Below, piece by piece: positions 33,247-41,914 of a stretch of DNA of 64,000 nt. How positions within the stretch are numbered: position 1 is the first letter of the stretch; every line of letters starts with the position of its first letter. Location of the stretch: contig JACPYL010000001.1 in the NCBI GenBank assembly GCA_016196065.1, positions 62,001-126,000 of the forward strand, in the 5' to 3' direction. Source of the DNA: Acidobacteriota bacterium (lineage in GTDB: Bacteria; Acidobacteriota; Terriglobia; Terriglobales; Acidobacteriaceae). The position numbers and the translations under genes were made by a program. The notes under the pieces were generated by a model. The model did no database searches. It was not told where the DNA came from and saw only the letters and a program-made list of their open reading frames with translations.

Positions 33247-33351
33247 CGTCGTTGGTCGTTAGTCGCTGGTTGCTTGCAGAGCGCAGGTCCGGATGGAACT
33301 CTGCCCGGCAAGCGAATTCCGAGTGACAAACGACCATCGACGAACGACGCC
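33247..33351. repeat. imperfect inverted repeat, GTCGTT family (copy 2)
   Basis: The left arm CGTCGTTGGTCGTTAGTCGC is inverted against GACAAACGACCATCGACGAA then CGACGCC. It is the same family as 4681-4811. The right arm ends two bases before the ATG of the LigD-like gene, so it replaces any normal ribosome-binding site there. Confidence 0.6.
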
Positions 33352-33353
33352 CT

Positions 33354-34394
33354 ATGCCCACCTCTACCATCGTCGACGTTGAAGACCGCAAGCTGAAGCT
33401 GTCTAATTTGGAGAAAGTCCTGTACCCGGCTGCCGGATTCACCAAGGGACAGGTGATCGACTACTACGTCCGGATCGCGCCCGTGCTGGTGCCGCATCTC
33501 GCCGGACGCCCACTCACGATGAAGCGGTATCCCGAAGGCGTCGATCACGAATACTTCTTTGAGAAAAACGCTCCCATGCACCGGCCGGACTGGGTGAAGA
33601 CGGCCCCCGTGTGGAGCGACAGCAATCACCGCACTATCAATTTCATTCTCGCCAATGACTTGTCGACGCTCGTCTGGATCGCGAACCTGGCGTCGCTGGA
33701 ACTGCATCCGTCGCTCGCGCTCGGAGCCGACATTGAAACTCCTACCATGATCGTTTTTGATCTCGATCCCGGACCACCCGCCAACATTGTGCAGTGCGCA
33801 CAGGTCGGGTTGTGGGTACGCGCGATTTTCGATCATTTCGGATTGCAAAGCTTCCCTAAGACTTCCGGATCGAAAGGGATGCAGATTTACGTCCCGCTCA
33901 ACACGAAAATGAGTTACGACCAGACGAAATCCTTCGCGCATGCGATCGCGCGCTTGCTGGAGCAGGAACATCCTGACCTGGTTGTGTCGGACATGAAAAA
34001 GGCGGTCCGCACCAACAAGGTATTCGTCGACTGGAGCCAGAACGATCAGCACAAGACGACGATCTCCGTCTATTCGCTGCGGGCGCGCGAGCAGCCAACC
34101 GTGTCAACGCCGATCACCTGGTCGGAAGTCGAACAGGCATTGAGGAAGAAAGATGCGCAACGCCTGGTCTTCGAAGCAACGGACGTGCTGAAGCGCGTGG
34201 ACAAGATGGGCGACTTGTATGCGCCGTTGCTGACGTTGAAACAGAAACTGCCACAACTCGCTGGACTTGGCGGCGAAGCGGCCGCAGAACAATCGGAATC
34301 AGTTGCGATAGCGGCGCAGGCGGACGAGAGTCCCCGTTCACGCACGAGTGCGAAGAAAGCGACCGTCGCTGCGAAAAAACGTCGCAAGGTATAA
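33354..34394 (+). CDS. stand-alone LigD-type polymerase/primase domain protein
   Basis: The 346 residues correspond to the AEP primase-polymerase module of bacterial NHEJ ligase LigD. Metal-binding aspartates are D136 and D138 (VFDLDPG) and D226 (VFVDWSQN). The nucleotide motif TSGSKGMQIYVPL begins at 170, and the start DRKLKLSNLEKVLYP is typical. A lysine/alanine-rich tail (about 300-346) may bind DNA. Neither the ligase nor the nuclease domain is fused, and no ku gene is seen in the window, so partners must be elsewhere. No Shine-Dalgarno is visible because a repeat abuts the start. The DUF72 gene follows after 29 bases. Confidence 0.87.
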   Translation: MPTSTIVDVEDRKLKLSNLEKVLYPAAGFTKGQVIDYYVRIAPVLVPHLAGRPLTMKRYPEGVDHEYFFEKNAPMHRPDWVKTAPVWSDSNHRTINFILANDLSTLVWIANLASLELHPSLALGADIETPTMIVFDLDPGPPANIVQCAQVGLWVRAIFDHFGLQSFPKTSGSKGMQIYVPLNTKMSYDQTKSFAHAIARLLEQEHPDLVVSDMKKAVRTNKVFVDWSQNDQHKTTISVYSLRAREQPTVSTPITWSEVEQALRKKDAQRLVFEATDVLKRVDKMGDLYAPLLTLKQKLPQLAGLGGEAAAEQSESVAIAAQADESPRSRTSAKKATVAAKKRRKV

Positions 34395-34423
34395 TCGCGC
34401 TCTACGCAAGCGCTACAGAACCC

Positions 34424-35137
34424 ATGGCTACGCTTTACGTCGGCACCTCCGGATGGGCATACCCGAGTTGGAAGCCTGAGTTCTATCCGGAGAAGCTCGC
34501 GCAGAAGAAGTTCCTGAACTACTACGCGTCGCGCTTGAATGCCGTCGAAGTGAACTACAGTTTTCGGCAACTCGTCAAAGAGACGACCATCCAGAATTGG
34601 ATCGCCGAAACGCCCGAGCACTTTCACTTCACGATCAAGGCCCACCAGGTTCTCACTCACATCAAGCGCCTGAAAGATGCGGAAGATTTCCTGAAACGTT
34701 TCCTCGGCACGCTGGAAGGACTGGAACGCGCCGGACGTCTCAGCCCGATACTTTTTCAACTTCCGCCGAATTTCAAGGCGGACCAGACGGTACTGTCGGA
34801 ATTTCTGAAGCTCCTGCCCCGAACATTGCAGGCTGCTTTCGAATTCCGGCACGAATCCTGGTTCACCGACGCGACGTGGACTACTCTCCGCGAGCGCAAC
34901 GTCGCGCTCTGCGTCGCAGAAACGGAAGAGCGAAACACGCCCGATGTGGTCACCGCCGATTATGCCTACTATCGCTATCGCAAGCCGACTTATTCAGCGG
35001 AAGAACGTGCGGCGATGGTGGGTCGCATCCAGGAGCACATTTCCGCCGGCCGCAATGTGTTTGCCTATTTCAAGCACGAAGAGACACCCGAAGGCGTGCT
35101 GTACGCGGTCGACGTTCTCAAGACCGTAGGCGCATGA
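34424..35137 (+). CDS. DUF72 (YecE-like) family protein
   Basis: The 237-residue TIM-barrel-like protein shows the family marks YVGTSGWAYPSWKPEFYP at the start and YASRLNAVEVNYSFR. HFTIKAHQVLTHIKRL, the strand LFQLPPNFK and AFEFRHESWF follow, with ADYAYYRYR near the end. The biochemical role of DUF72 is not established. It lies 29 bases after the LigD-like polymerase gene in the same direction, and this neighbourhood recurs with DNA-repair genes in some genomes by general experience. The functional link here is only inference. Confidence 0.87.
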   Translation: MATLYVGTSGWAYPSWKPEFYPEKLAQKKFLNYYASRLNAVEVNYSFRQLVKETTIQNWIAETPEHFHFTIKAHQVLTHIKRLKDAEDFLKRFLGTLEGLERAGRLSPILFQLPPNFKADQTVLSEFLKLLPRTLQAAFEFRHESWFTDATWTTLRERNVALCVAETEERNTPDVVTADYAYYRYRKPTYSAEERAAMVGRIQEHISAGRNVFAYFKHEETPEGVLYAVDVLKTVGA

Positions 35138-35185
35138 AGTCAAGCTGACTAGCAAATCAGATGGTGTGCGATACGGTTTTCAATT

Positions 35186-35599
35186 ATGACTACTCCGGCT
35201 CGCGAAAAAGCACAGTCCCTGAAGACGGTCTTCGACAATCTGTACAAGATCCTTTCGCGCCACTCCCCACCCTTCAAGATCAAGACAGGGCTGGTCCGAA
35301 ATAAACGCGACCTGCATTTGATTGCGCCCAAACCCGTGGCCATCCCCGGCGCCTATGGCGGCAAGCCGATGGATAAAGCGGTGACTGCGATCATCGAGCA
35401 GAAGGGCTACATCGGCTTCTATTGTTCGCCGGGCTATTTTACGGAGGGGTTAGGCGCGGATGCGCCCCCTGAGATGATGAAGTTCCTGAAGGGAAAGAGC
35501 TGCTTCCATGTCACGCGCCTCGATGCCAAGCTGGAAAAAGAAATCGAAGGCGCACTGAAGGCCGGAACAAAACTGTTCAAAAAACAAGGCTGGCTGTGA
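35186..35599 (+). CDS. DUF1801-like protein
   Basis: The 137-residue soluble basic protein resembles small DUF1801-type proteins: LKTVFDNLYKILSRHSPPF, KRDLHLIAPKPVAIPG, IEQKGYIGFYCSPGYFTEG, and a helical lysine-rich end (KEIEGALKAGTKLFKKQGW). No catalytic residues are known. It is third in a run of rightward genes after ligD-pol and DUF72 and ends convergent to the MurU-like gene, 22 bases away. Confidence 0.65.
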   Translation: MTTPAREKAQSLKTVFDNLYKILSRHSPPFKIKTGLVRNKRDLHLIAPKPVAIPGAYGGKPMDKAVTAIIEQKGYIGFYCSPGYFTEGLGADAPPEMMKFLKGKSCFHVTRLDAKLEKEIEGALKAGTKLFKKQGWL

Positions 35600-35621
35600 T
35601 TTTTGGTTTCGAGCGAACAGG

Positions 35622-36362
35622 CTAAGGTTTGCCGCTCATCTCTTCCGCCGCTTTCGCGACGCTTTCAGGCTTGCCCAAATCCCGCCAGTAGTATTCGTCG
35701 GCGCGGAAACCCAGAATTTTCTCTCCCTGCGAAGCAAGACGCATGTAAGTGGAGATGATCGAGAACGCGCCCTCTTCGGTCATCATCCCGAGCAGACGCG
35801 GTGAGATCACGTGGATGCCAGCGAACGCGAGTGCTCTGGGCCGGTGCGCGTGTTGCACAAGTTCCGGAATCCCGTCTACGCCCGCGCGTCGCCCGCATAA
35901 CTGTTGCTTTTCATCAAAGAGCAAGTAGCGAGAGGTTGCGCGGTCTTGCACGGCCAACGTTGCCAGAGGCTCATGCTCATCGTGGAACTTCATCATGCGG
36001 CCGAGATCGATGGTGCTGACCACGTCCACGTTATGCAGCAGGAAGGGCTCTCTGGAATGGTGAGGATCCTGCTTAAAGAACCATGCTGCTTTCTTCAGGC
36101 CTCCGCCGGTGTCGAGCAACAACTCTTCGCGAGAGACTTCGATTCGCATGCCGAAGTTGTCGTTCGCTTTCAGGTAGTCGACAACCATGTCGGCAAAGTG
36201 ATGGACGTTGACGATGACGTCGCGGATTCCGAAATCGCGCAAACGCTCGAGCGTGATTTCGAGCATGGTGTGGCCAGCGACCTCGACCAGGGCTTTTGGG
36301 CGATCGTTGGTCAGCGGACGCAGACGCGTTCCGAGGCCGGCGGCGAGCACCATGGCTCTCAT
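35622..36362 (-). CDS. murU: sugar-1-phosphate nucleotidyltransferase, MurU-like
   Basis: The enzyme would join MurNAc-1-phosphate and UTP to UDP-MurNAc in peptidoglycan sugar salvage. The 246 residues have the nucleotidyltransferase signature AAGLGTRLRPLTNDRPKAL at 7-25, the metal aspartate in LLHNVDVVS, and TGGGLKKAA. It starts inside the end of the upstream AmgK-RapZ gene (four-base ATGA overlap), so the kinase and this enzyme are made together. Specificity for MurNAc rests on this partnership. A mannose- or glucose-1-phosphate transferase cannot be excluded from sequence alone. Confidence 0.82.
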   Translation of the reverse strand: MRAMVLAAGLGTRLRPLTNDRPKALVEVAGHTMLEITLERLRDFGIRDVIVNVHHFADMVVDYLKANDNFGMRIEVSREELLLDTGGGLKKAAWFFKQDPHHSREPFLLHNVDVVSTIDLGRMMKFHDEHEPLATLAVQDRATSRYLLFDEKQQLCGRRAGVDGIPELVQHAHRPRALAFAGIHVISPRLLGMMTEEGAFSIISTYMRLASQGEKILGFRADEYYWRDLGKPESVAKAAEEMSGKP

Positions 36363-37801
36363 TGGCCAACCTTCTCCAACTCCATCCGTTCCAGTTCACG
36401 GTGCTGCAACTGGACTTCGACGCCGCTCCGTCCGCGCAAATGTTTGGCCAGTTTCTCGGCGAGAAATACCGAGCGATGCTGGCCGCCGGTGCAACCGAAC
36501 GAGACCATCAGATTCTTGAAGCCGCGGCGTTGGTAGGTGTCGACGCTGGCATCGACAAGAGACGTAGCGTTGGCCAGAAATTGGTGGACGCTATCCTGCT
36601 GGTTGAGATATTCGATGACTGGAGCATCTCGGCCCGTCAGCGGCTTGAAACGATCTTCGCGGCCGGGATTGGGCAGACTGCGGCCGTCGAAAACAAAGCC
36701 GCCGCCATTGCCGATCTCGTCCGCTGGTAAGCCGCGGTGGAACGAAAAGCTGAGAATCCGCACGGTGAGCGGATTTCCCCCCGAGGCCACGCTCTGCAAC
36801 CGATCGGAGGCGAGCATGCTGTTGAAGGCCTCAAACAGCGTGGGGAGCGCGATCGGCAAGGTCACGTTGTGCAGCAGCCAGCGGACATTCTTCAGTGCAT
36901 AGGGGACGCTTTGCAGAAAGTGCGTCTTGCGCTCGTAGAATCCGCGGAAGCCGTAGGCACCAAGCGCCTGCATGATGCGGATGTAGACGTAGGCGTAGTA
37001 GTGCTGGAGGAATGCGTCCCGATCGAATTCGGTGTATCCGGCGAGGACTTCGAGATAGTGATCGAGCAGCTGCTGGCGCAATTCGGGAGGCAGGTCGGCC
37101 TTGGCGTCGTAGAGTAGCGACGCGATGTCATATTGCAGCGCGCCTTTTCGGCCACCCTGATAGTCGAGAAAGAAAGGCTGGCCGTCGCGCAGCATGATGT
37201 TGCGCGATTGGAAATCGCGATAGAGAAAATATTCGCGCGGCGCGCTCAACAAGAACTTGGTGAGGCGTCCGAAGTCATCTTCGAGTGACTGCTCGTTGAA
37301 GGAAATGCCCGCTAGCCGCAAAAAGTAGTATTTGAAATAGTTCAGGTCCCACGCAATCGATTGCCGGTCGAAACTCCCGCGCGGATAGCACACTTTGTAA
37401 TTCAAATCGCGACCCGCCTCGACCTGAAAACGCGGCAGCATGGCGACTACTTTGCGATACGCTTCCACTGCCTCCGGAGAAATCTTGTCACCTGTGCGAT
37501 TTTTCGAAAGGAACTCGAAGAGCGTGGTGTCGCCGAGGTCCTCTTCCAGGTAGGCGCCTTCGTCTAGTGCTTCCGCATAGATTTCCGGCACCGGCAAGCC
37601 GAGCCGACGAAAGTGTCTGGAAAACTCGATGAACGCAACATTTTCCTCGCGCACGTTGTAGAGGATGCCGACTGCGGTGGCGCTTCTGTTCGAAAGACGA
37701 ATGATCTTGCGTCCCGACCCGCCCAGTTCCCCTTGCACCGGCAGCACCCGGTCCGCGGGCGCGTGAAAGCGCCGCTCAAAAAGTTGTTTGAGGATATCCA
37801 T
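36359..37801 (-). CDS. AmgK-like sugar kinase fused to a RapZ C-terminal domain
   Basis: In 480 residues two modules are joined. Residues 1-330 form an aminoglycoside-phosphotransferase-type kinase. It has LEEDLGDTTLFEFL, the catalytic loop YRDFQSRNIM with D196 and N201, and the metal aspartate D213 in FLDYQGGRKG, as in AmgK, which phosphorylates MurNAc and GlcNAc at C1. Residues about 347-465 match the C-terminal domain of RapZ (SFSFHRGLP, FDGRSLPNPG, SFGCTGGQHRSVFLAEKL). That domain in enterobacteria senses glucosamine-6-phosphate and binds RNA. The Walker ATPase half of RapZ is missing. It overlaps murU by four bases. The fusion suggests that salvage flux is tuned to amino-sugar level. Confidence 0.83.
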   Translation of the reverse strand: MDILKQLFERRFHAPADRVLPVQGELGGSGRKIIRLSNRSATAVGILYNVREENVAFIEFSRHFRRLGLPVPEIYAEALDEGAYLEEDLGDTTLFEFLSKNRTGDKISPEAVEAYRKVVAMLPRFQVEAGRDLNYKVCYPRGSFDRQSIAWDLNYFKYYFLRLAGISFNEQSLEDDFGRLTKFLLSAPREYFLYRDFQSRNIMLRDGQPFFLDYQGGRKGALQYDIASLLYDAKADLPPELRQQLLDHYLEVLAGYTEFDRDAFLQHYYAYVYIRIMQALGAYGFRGFYERKTHFLQSVPYALKNVRWLLHNVTLPIALPTLFEAFNSMLASDRLQSVASGGNPLTVRILSFSFHRGLPADEIGNGGGFVFDGRSLPNPGREDRFKPLTGRDAPVIEYLNQQDSVHQFLANATSLVDASVDTYQRRGFKNLMVSFGCTGGQHRSVFLAEKLAKHLRGRSGVEVQLQHRELERMELEKVGQ

Positions 37802-37942
37802 GAAAACGTGGTGCGCCGAACGGGAGCCGACGACTAAAGATCAAGATAACACTGGAGGAGCTTCGGAGTGGGGCCCGGCATCTGCGATTCTCTGGTCGGG
37901 ACTAGCTACGGAGCGTGGTTAGAGTGGCGCGCTGTTTCCGGT

Positions 37943-38050
37943 TCAGTTCTTGGGCCGTCGGTCTCTCTCCGCTTTGTCGAACAGGTACTTGATGCCGCCC
38001 AGCACGACGGCAAAGAGCAGGACCGCACTCAATACTCTCCACGTAAACAT
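37943..38050 (-). CDS. 35-residue single-helix membrane protein, unknown
   Basis: An ATG at 38050, with GAGGGGG directly before it, opens a 35-codon frame: MFTWRVLSAVLLFAVVLGGI, then KYLFDKAERDRRPKN. It has one hydrophobic helix (about 5-20) and a strongly charged end, the usual plan of a small membrane protein. It lies alone in the 438-base gap between 37801 and 38240, which shows nothing else. A competing frame on the plus strand (37868-38227) has no such start signal and an unconvincing composition. Confidence 0.55.
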   Translation of the reverse strand: MFTWRVLSAVLLFAVVLGGIKYLFDKAERDRRPKN

Positions 38051-38239
38051 TTCCCCCTCGGATCTGAGTTGACTTTACTTTGCGCAGGCATCGGACGAAA
38101 GATTACGGGGTACTTGTTACGGTGGCATTACGCGCGGGTGAGCCAAGAATGGTCTGGAGACGTAAACCAACGCCAAACCCATCATTTGACAGATCTGAAG
38201 GAGAGGCATAGTGTAAGGCGAACATAAGGCGAATACGCG

Positions 38240-39268
38240 ATGCCAGTGTCAGGACTGCCCCTTCTCCCCGACTTCGAAACCGGTTCGAAACTTGTGGGCA
38301 TTGCGCGTATTGCGGCGGCTGGCGAATCGTTGCGCGAGGGGCACAACGTGGAGTACTTCACGCTCGGCATCCGGTCGCTTCTGTGTCGCATCGTGAGCCA
38401 GCGGAAGTTGCCGTTTGCCTGGGCGATCAATCCTTACCGAGGATGTGAGTTTGCCTGCAAGTACTGCTACGCCCGCTACACGCATGAGTTCATGGAACTG
38501 CGGGACGGAGTCGACTTCGAGCGCAAGATATTCGTCAAACAGCATGCTGCGCAGTTATTGCGGCAAGAACTGCGCCGAGTGAAGGCAGGCGAAGGCATCG
38601 CCATCGGGACGGCAACCGATCCCTATCAGCCGGCGGAACGGCGTTTCGAAGTGACGCGGGCGATTCTTGAAGAGTTGGCGCTGCACTCGGGCCTGTCGGT
38701 TGGGATTGTGACCAAATCAAATCTGGTTACGCGCGACGTCGAGTTGCTGCGCAAGGTTGCGCAGAATAACCGCCTGCACGTCAGCGTCACGGTGACGACG
38801 GTCGACGCGGACCTGGCTCGGATTTTGGAGCCACGCGCGCCGCGACCTGATCTGCGATTGGAAGCTGTCCGTCAATTAAATCTGGCGGGTGTCGACGCGG
38901 GCGTCAATCTGGCGCCGGTCTTGCCGGAGATCACAGATCGGCCCAGCGACCTCGATGCGCTCGTCAAGGCTGCTAGCGAGGCTGGAGCAAAATTCATTTT
39001 TTCGGGGCCACTGTTTCTGAAGCCGTGCTCGGCAGCAGTCTTCCTGCCGTTTCTGGAAGAAAACTTCCCTGCTCTGGTTGAGCTTTACCGGAAGCGCTAT
39101 GCGGACCACGCGTTCCTGCCCAAGGGATATACGGAACGCCTGTCTCGGTTGATCGAGAATCTAAAACAGAAATATGGCATCGGCAAAGGCGATCGCGGAA
39201 AACATGAGCGCGCGCGGTACGTTCCGCCTGAGGAGGCGCAATTGCAGTTATTTGGAGGCGCGGGCTGA
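38240..39268 (+). CDS. radical SAM protein, SplB-like
   Basis: The 342 residues carry the radical SAM cluster motif CEFACKYCYAR (CxxxCxxC) at about 69-79 in NPYRGCEFACKYCYARY. GTATDPYQPAERRF and the TIM-barrel segments TKSNLVTRDVELL and VSVTVTTVDADLARILEPRA follow. This is the pattern of the Rv2578c/spore-photoproduct-lyase-like group. The substrate is unknown. The C-terminus (RARYVPPEEAQLQLF) is typical of the group. ATG 38240 has no strong ribosome-binding site. The gene stands alone. Confidence 0.86.
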   Translation: MPVSGLPLLPDFETGSKLVGIARIAAAGESLREGHNVEYFTLGIRSLLCRIVSQRKLPFAWAINPYRGCEFACKYCYARYTHEFMELRDGVDFERKIFVKQHAAQLLRQELRRVKAGEGIAIGTATDPYQPAERRFEVTRAILEELALHSGLSVGIVTKSNLVTRDVELLRKVAQNNRLHVSVTVTTVDADLARILEPRAPRPDLRLEAVRQLNLAGVDAGVNLAPVLPEITDRPSDLDALVKAASEAGAKFIFSGPLFLKPCSAAVFLPFLEENFPALVELYRKRYADHAFLPKGYTERLSRLIENLKQKYGIGKGDRGKHERARYVPPEEAQLQLFGGAG

Positions 39269-39336
39269 AAGCATGGTGTGCCCACGCCTTCGCAGCGACG
39301 TTACATTCCTCTGACGCCTATAATGTCTTTTCTGCC

Positions 39337-40497
39337 ATGACCTTTCCCCAGCCACCAGGCTCGCCCTCTCGACTGAAATCCGAGGCCAATCGTTTCTGGC
39401 AGCGCGTCACGGAAGGGTTGGAAGCCGATCAGCTCTGGTCACAATTCGCCAAGGACGCTCGCTCCAGTTACCGTTTCTATTCTGCGGAGTTGTCCGAACG
39501 GGCTGAAGGGCAGTCGGGACCAGCGCACGTGTGGCATGTTGCGAAAGCGCTGTTCTGGGCGGTAATTGAGAAGCTCACTCCCGCGCGACGCGTTCTGCTG
39601 TTGGTCGCGCTTGTCCTGCTGTTCCTTCCGTCGGGTGGATTCACGTTTGGAGATCGCGCCGGCCAGGTGCGCGTAATCGCGTTCGACATGCGTCTCTGGG
39701 GCGGCCTGCTTTTGCTGATGGTGTTGCTGCTGGAGCTGGCCGACCGGGTCGTCATGAAGCGTGATCTGGAAATCGCCAAAGATATTCAATCGTGGCTGCT
39801 GCCCGGTACTCCGTTGCAGCTTCCGGGATACGAAATCGCCTACGCCACGCGTCCCGCGAACACGGTCGCGGGCGACTACTACGACGTCATTGTGAGAGCG
39901 GGCTCATCTCCCGCCGATGGCCGAATCCTGTTTGTGATTGCGGACGTCGCTGGAAAAAGCATTCCGGCGGCGATGTTGATGGCGACGTTTCAGGCCAGCC
40001 TGAGGACACTTTCGAGCACCGGCATTCCTCTTGCGGAACTGGTGGTGAGTTTGAATCGCTACGCCTGCTCTAACACCCAAGGTGGTGCGCGCTTTACAAC
40101 TGCCTTTCTCGCCGAACTGAATCCGGCAACCGGGGACCTCGTCTATGTCAACGCCGGGCACAATGCGCCCATGCTGAGAAGAAGCGCGGGAAGCATGGAG
40201 CGGCTGGAGACGGGCGGAATCCCGCTGGGAATTTTGCCCGAAGCAACTCACGAAATAGGTTCCACGAACCTCAATTCTGGAGACTGGCTGATCGTGTTCA
40301 CCGATGGAGTGGTCGAGGCGGTGAATTCCAAGGGTGAAGAATACGAAGAACCCCGGCTGGTTGCAGTCGCTGATTCCGCTGCAACGACTGCGCCTCCAGA
40401 GTTTCTGCGCCGACTCCTTGCCAACCTTGATGGGTTCGTCGGCAACACGCCACAGCATGACGATATGACGTGCCTACTGCTGAAAAGAAGCGGGTAG
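39337..40497 (+). CDS. membrane-bound PP2C-type phosphatase (RsbU/SpoIIE-like)
   Basis: The 386-residue protein has a soluble amino end, two transmembrane helices (about 84-100 and 117-137), then a linker helix (EIAKDIQSWLLPGTP) and a PPM phosphatase domain. That domain has AGDYYDV, VIADVAGKSIPAAML, NAGHNAPMLRR, FTDGVVEAVN and HDDMTCLLL. The metal aspartates are present. Such phosphatases dephosphorylate anti-anti-sigma factors, but none is adjacent. A TATAAT at 39319-39324 lies only 12 bases before the start codon, so any leader would be very short. Confidence 0.88.
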   Translation: MTFPQPPGSPSRLKSEANRFWQRVTEGLEADQLWSQFAKDARSSYRFYSAELSERAEGQSGPAHVWHVAKALFWAVIEKLTPARRVLLLVALVLLFLPSGGFTFGDRAGQVRVIAFDMRLWGGLLLLMVLLLELADRVVMKRDLEIAKDIQSWLLPGTPLQLPGYEIAYATRPANTVAGDYYDVIVRAGSSPADGRILFVIADVAGKSIPAAMLMATFQASLRTLSSTGIPLAELVVSLNRYACSNTQGGARFTTAFLAELNPATGDLVYVNAGHNAPMLRRSAGSMERLETGGIPLGILPEATHEIGSTNLNSGDWLIVFTDGVVEAVNSKGEEYEEPRLVAVADSAATTAPPEFLRRLLANLDGFVGNTPQHDDMTCLLLKRSG

Positions 40498-40498
40498 G

Positions 40499-40526
40499 CT
40501 TCTGGCTACTAGCTACTAGCTTTTCC
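40499..40526. repeat. short tandem repeat GGCTACTAGCTACTAGC
   Basis: About three imperfect CTACTAG units directly behind the TAG stop of the phosphatase gene. Same style as 6796-6830. Confidence 0.45.
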
Positions 40527-40557
40527 CCCGAAAGAGCGAACAGCTAAAGACCGTTTC

Positions 40558-41646
40558 TCAACTTCCCGGGATGAGCTCCCGATACATGCGATGAAAGGCG
40601 TGGACGCCTTTTTCCTGCTTCACGCTGTAGCGGCCATTGTGATAACTGCGGGAGTGCAGGTTCTTCTGGACGATCTCACAGATGGATATGTCTTCCCGCT
40701 GAATCTCGTCACTGAAAGTTACCGACTGGCGGGCTGCTTCGCTGCCCAGGTTCTCCTCCGGCAAATACCATTCGAAGATGGCCAGCGTGCGTTCCGGTTC
40801 GAGCGGCAGGATGATATTCAGGGAGAAGTTGTCGGGATAACAGTTCAGCATCCAGTTGGGAAACATCCAGAAATAGTCGGCGGTGAGTTCGTCACTCGCT
40901 TCCTGGTAGCGTCGCGGAGTGCTGTCGCCCGGTTGCGCGCCGCGGATCGGACTCCACTGACGCACGTGCTGGGCATAGCTTTCCACGGTGTAGGAGTTGT
41001 AATTAAGTTCGCGGTTCAATGCCGGGTGGACGCTGGGCAGATGGTAGCCTTCGAGATAATTGTCCACGTAGGTTTTCCAATTGCACTTCATCTCGTAGGT
41101 GCGACGCTCGGAAAACTTCATCTGACGGAAATTGAACTTCTCTGCTTGCGCGGGCAATTCGCCTAGGAATTCAGCCAGGGGCGCCGCTCCGGGATCCAGG
41201 TTGACGAATATCAGGTTGAACCATTCTTCCACCTGGACGGGGACCAATCCATGCTCCCGGGGATCAAAATGCTCGACGCCATCGAACTCGGGCGTAACCA
41301 GCAAAGCACCGTCGAGGCGATAGGTCCATCCGTGATATCCGCAGCGAAAGAGTTTACGATTGCCGCAACCCACCGCAGGATTGCCGGCCCGATGACGGCA
41401 AACATTGTAAAAGGCGCGCAGGATCCCATCTTCTCCGCGCACGATCAAAAGGGGCTCCCCGATCAGGTCAAAGGTGAAGTAGTCGCCGGGTTGCGCGACC
41501 TGATGGACGTGGCCAACCAACTGCCACGTGCTGGAGAAGATCCTGCTTTTCTCGTCTTCGAATACTTCCCTGGTGAAATAGCGCGGAGCGTCCAGGGTGG
41601 ATGCGCGCGCGATATCGCGATCCGGATCCATTTTCAGGTTGGTCAT
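40558..41646 (-). CDS. Rieske [2Fe-2S] ring-hydroxylating oxygenase alpha subunit
   Basis: The catalytic subunit of a Rieske non-heme iron oxygenase. The Rieske ligands are CRHRAG and CGYHGW (about 90-115), and the mononuclear iron site is in DNYLEGYHLPSVHP. The C-terminal half has the usual alpha-subunit fold (MFPNWMLNCYPDNFSLNII). The open frame reaches 41802, but the family begins near ARASTLDAPRYFTREVFEDE. ATG 41646 or 41631 is therefore more likely, and neither has a clear ribosome-binding site. No reductase or beta subunit is adjacent. Relatives include choline- and carnitine-type monooxygenases. The substrate is unknown. Confidence 0.85.
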   Translation of the reverse strand: MTNLKMDPDRDIARASTLDAPRYFTREVFEDEKSRIFSSTWQLVGHVHQVAQPGDYFTFDLIGEPLLIVRGEDGILRAFYNVCRHRAGNPAVGCGNRKLFRCGYHGWTYRLDGALLVTPEFDGVEHFDPREHGLVPVQVEEWFNLIFVNLDPGAAPLAEFLGELPAQAEKFNFRQMKFSERRTYEMKCNWKTYVDNYLEGYHLPSVHPALNRELNYNSYTVESYAQHVRQWSPIRGAQPGDSTPRRYQEASDELTADYFWMFPNWMLNCYPDNFSLNIILPLEPERTLAIFEWYLPEENLGSEAARQSVTFSDEIQREDISICEIVQKNLHSRSYHNGRYSVKQEKGVHAFHRMYRELIPGS

Positions 41647-41841
41647 GAGGGTGAGAAACAACATTCTAGCGCGGACATGCGGAAATCCAATCGCGAACAC
41701 GCCATAATTTGTCAGTCTGAACCACGCGGCATTGTCACATCGAGTAGCCGCACTGTGATCCGGCGTAGGGTACGGTGCGAAAAAGTACCCAAACTGTTGC
41801 AATTTCCGTCTTTTTGAACGTTACCAACGTCATGGGGAGCT

Positions 41842-41858
41842 TGGCCTGCGAGATGCAA
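41842..41858 (+). promoter_or_regulatory. sigma-54-like promoter of pilin gene 1
   Basis: TGGC, eight bases, then TGC (TGGCCTGCGAGATGCAA) gives the -24/-12 pattern with GG and GC ten bases apart. The pilin starts 57 bases downstream. The same pattern stands before all four pilin genes. Confidence 0.65.
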
Positions 41859-41914
41859 TAGTCATTGCGGGTGGCCGGCGTGCCATCCCAAACGCCACCG
41901 AGAGACGAGGGAAC

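Noticed and set aside
37868-38227. 119-codon open frame on the plus strand
   Set aside because: No ribosome-binding site, no recognisable family, and it overlaps the better supported small membrane protein on the other strand.
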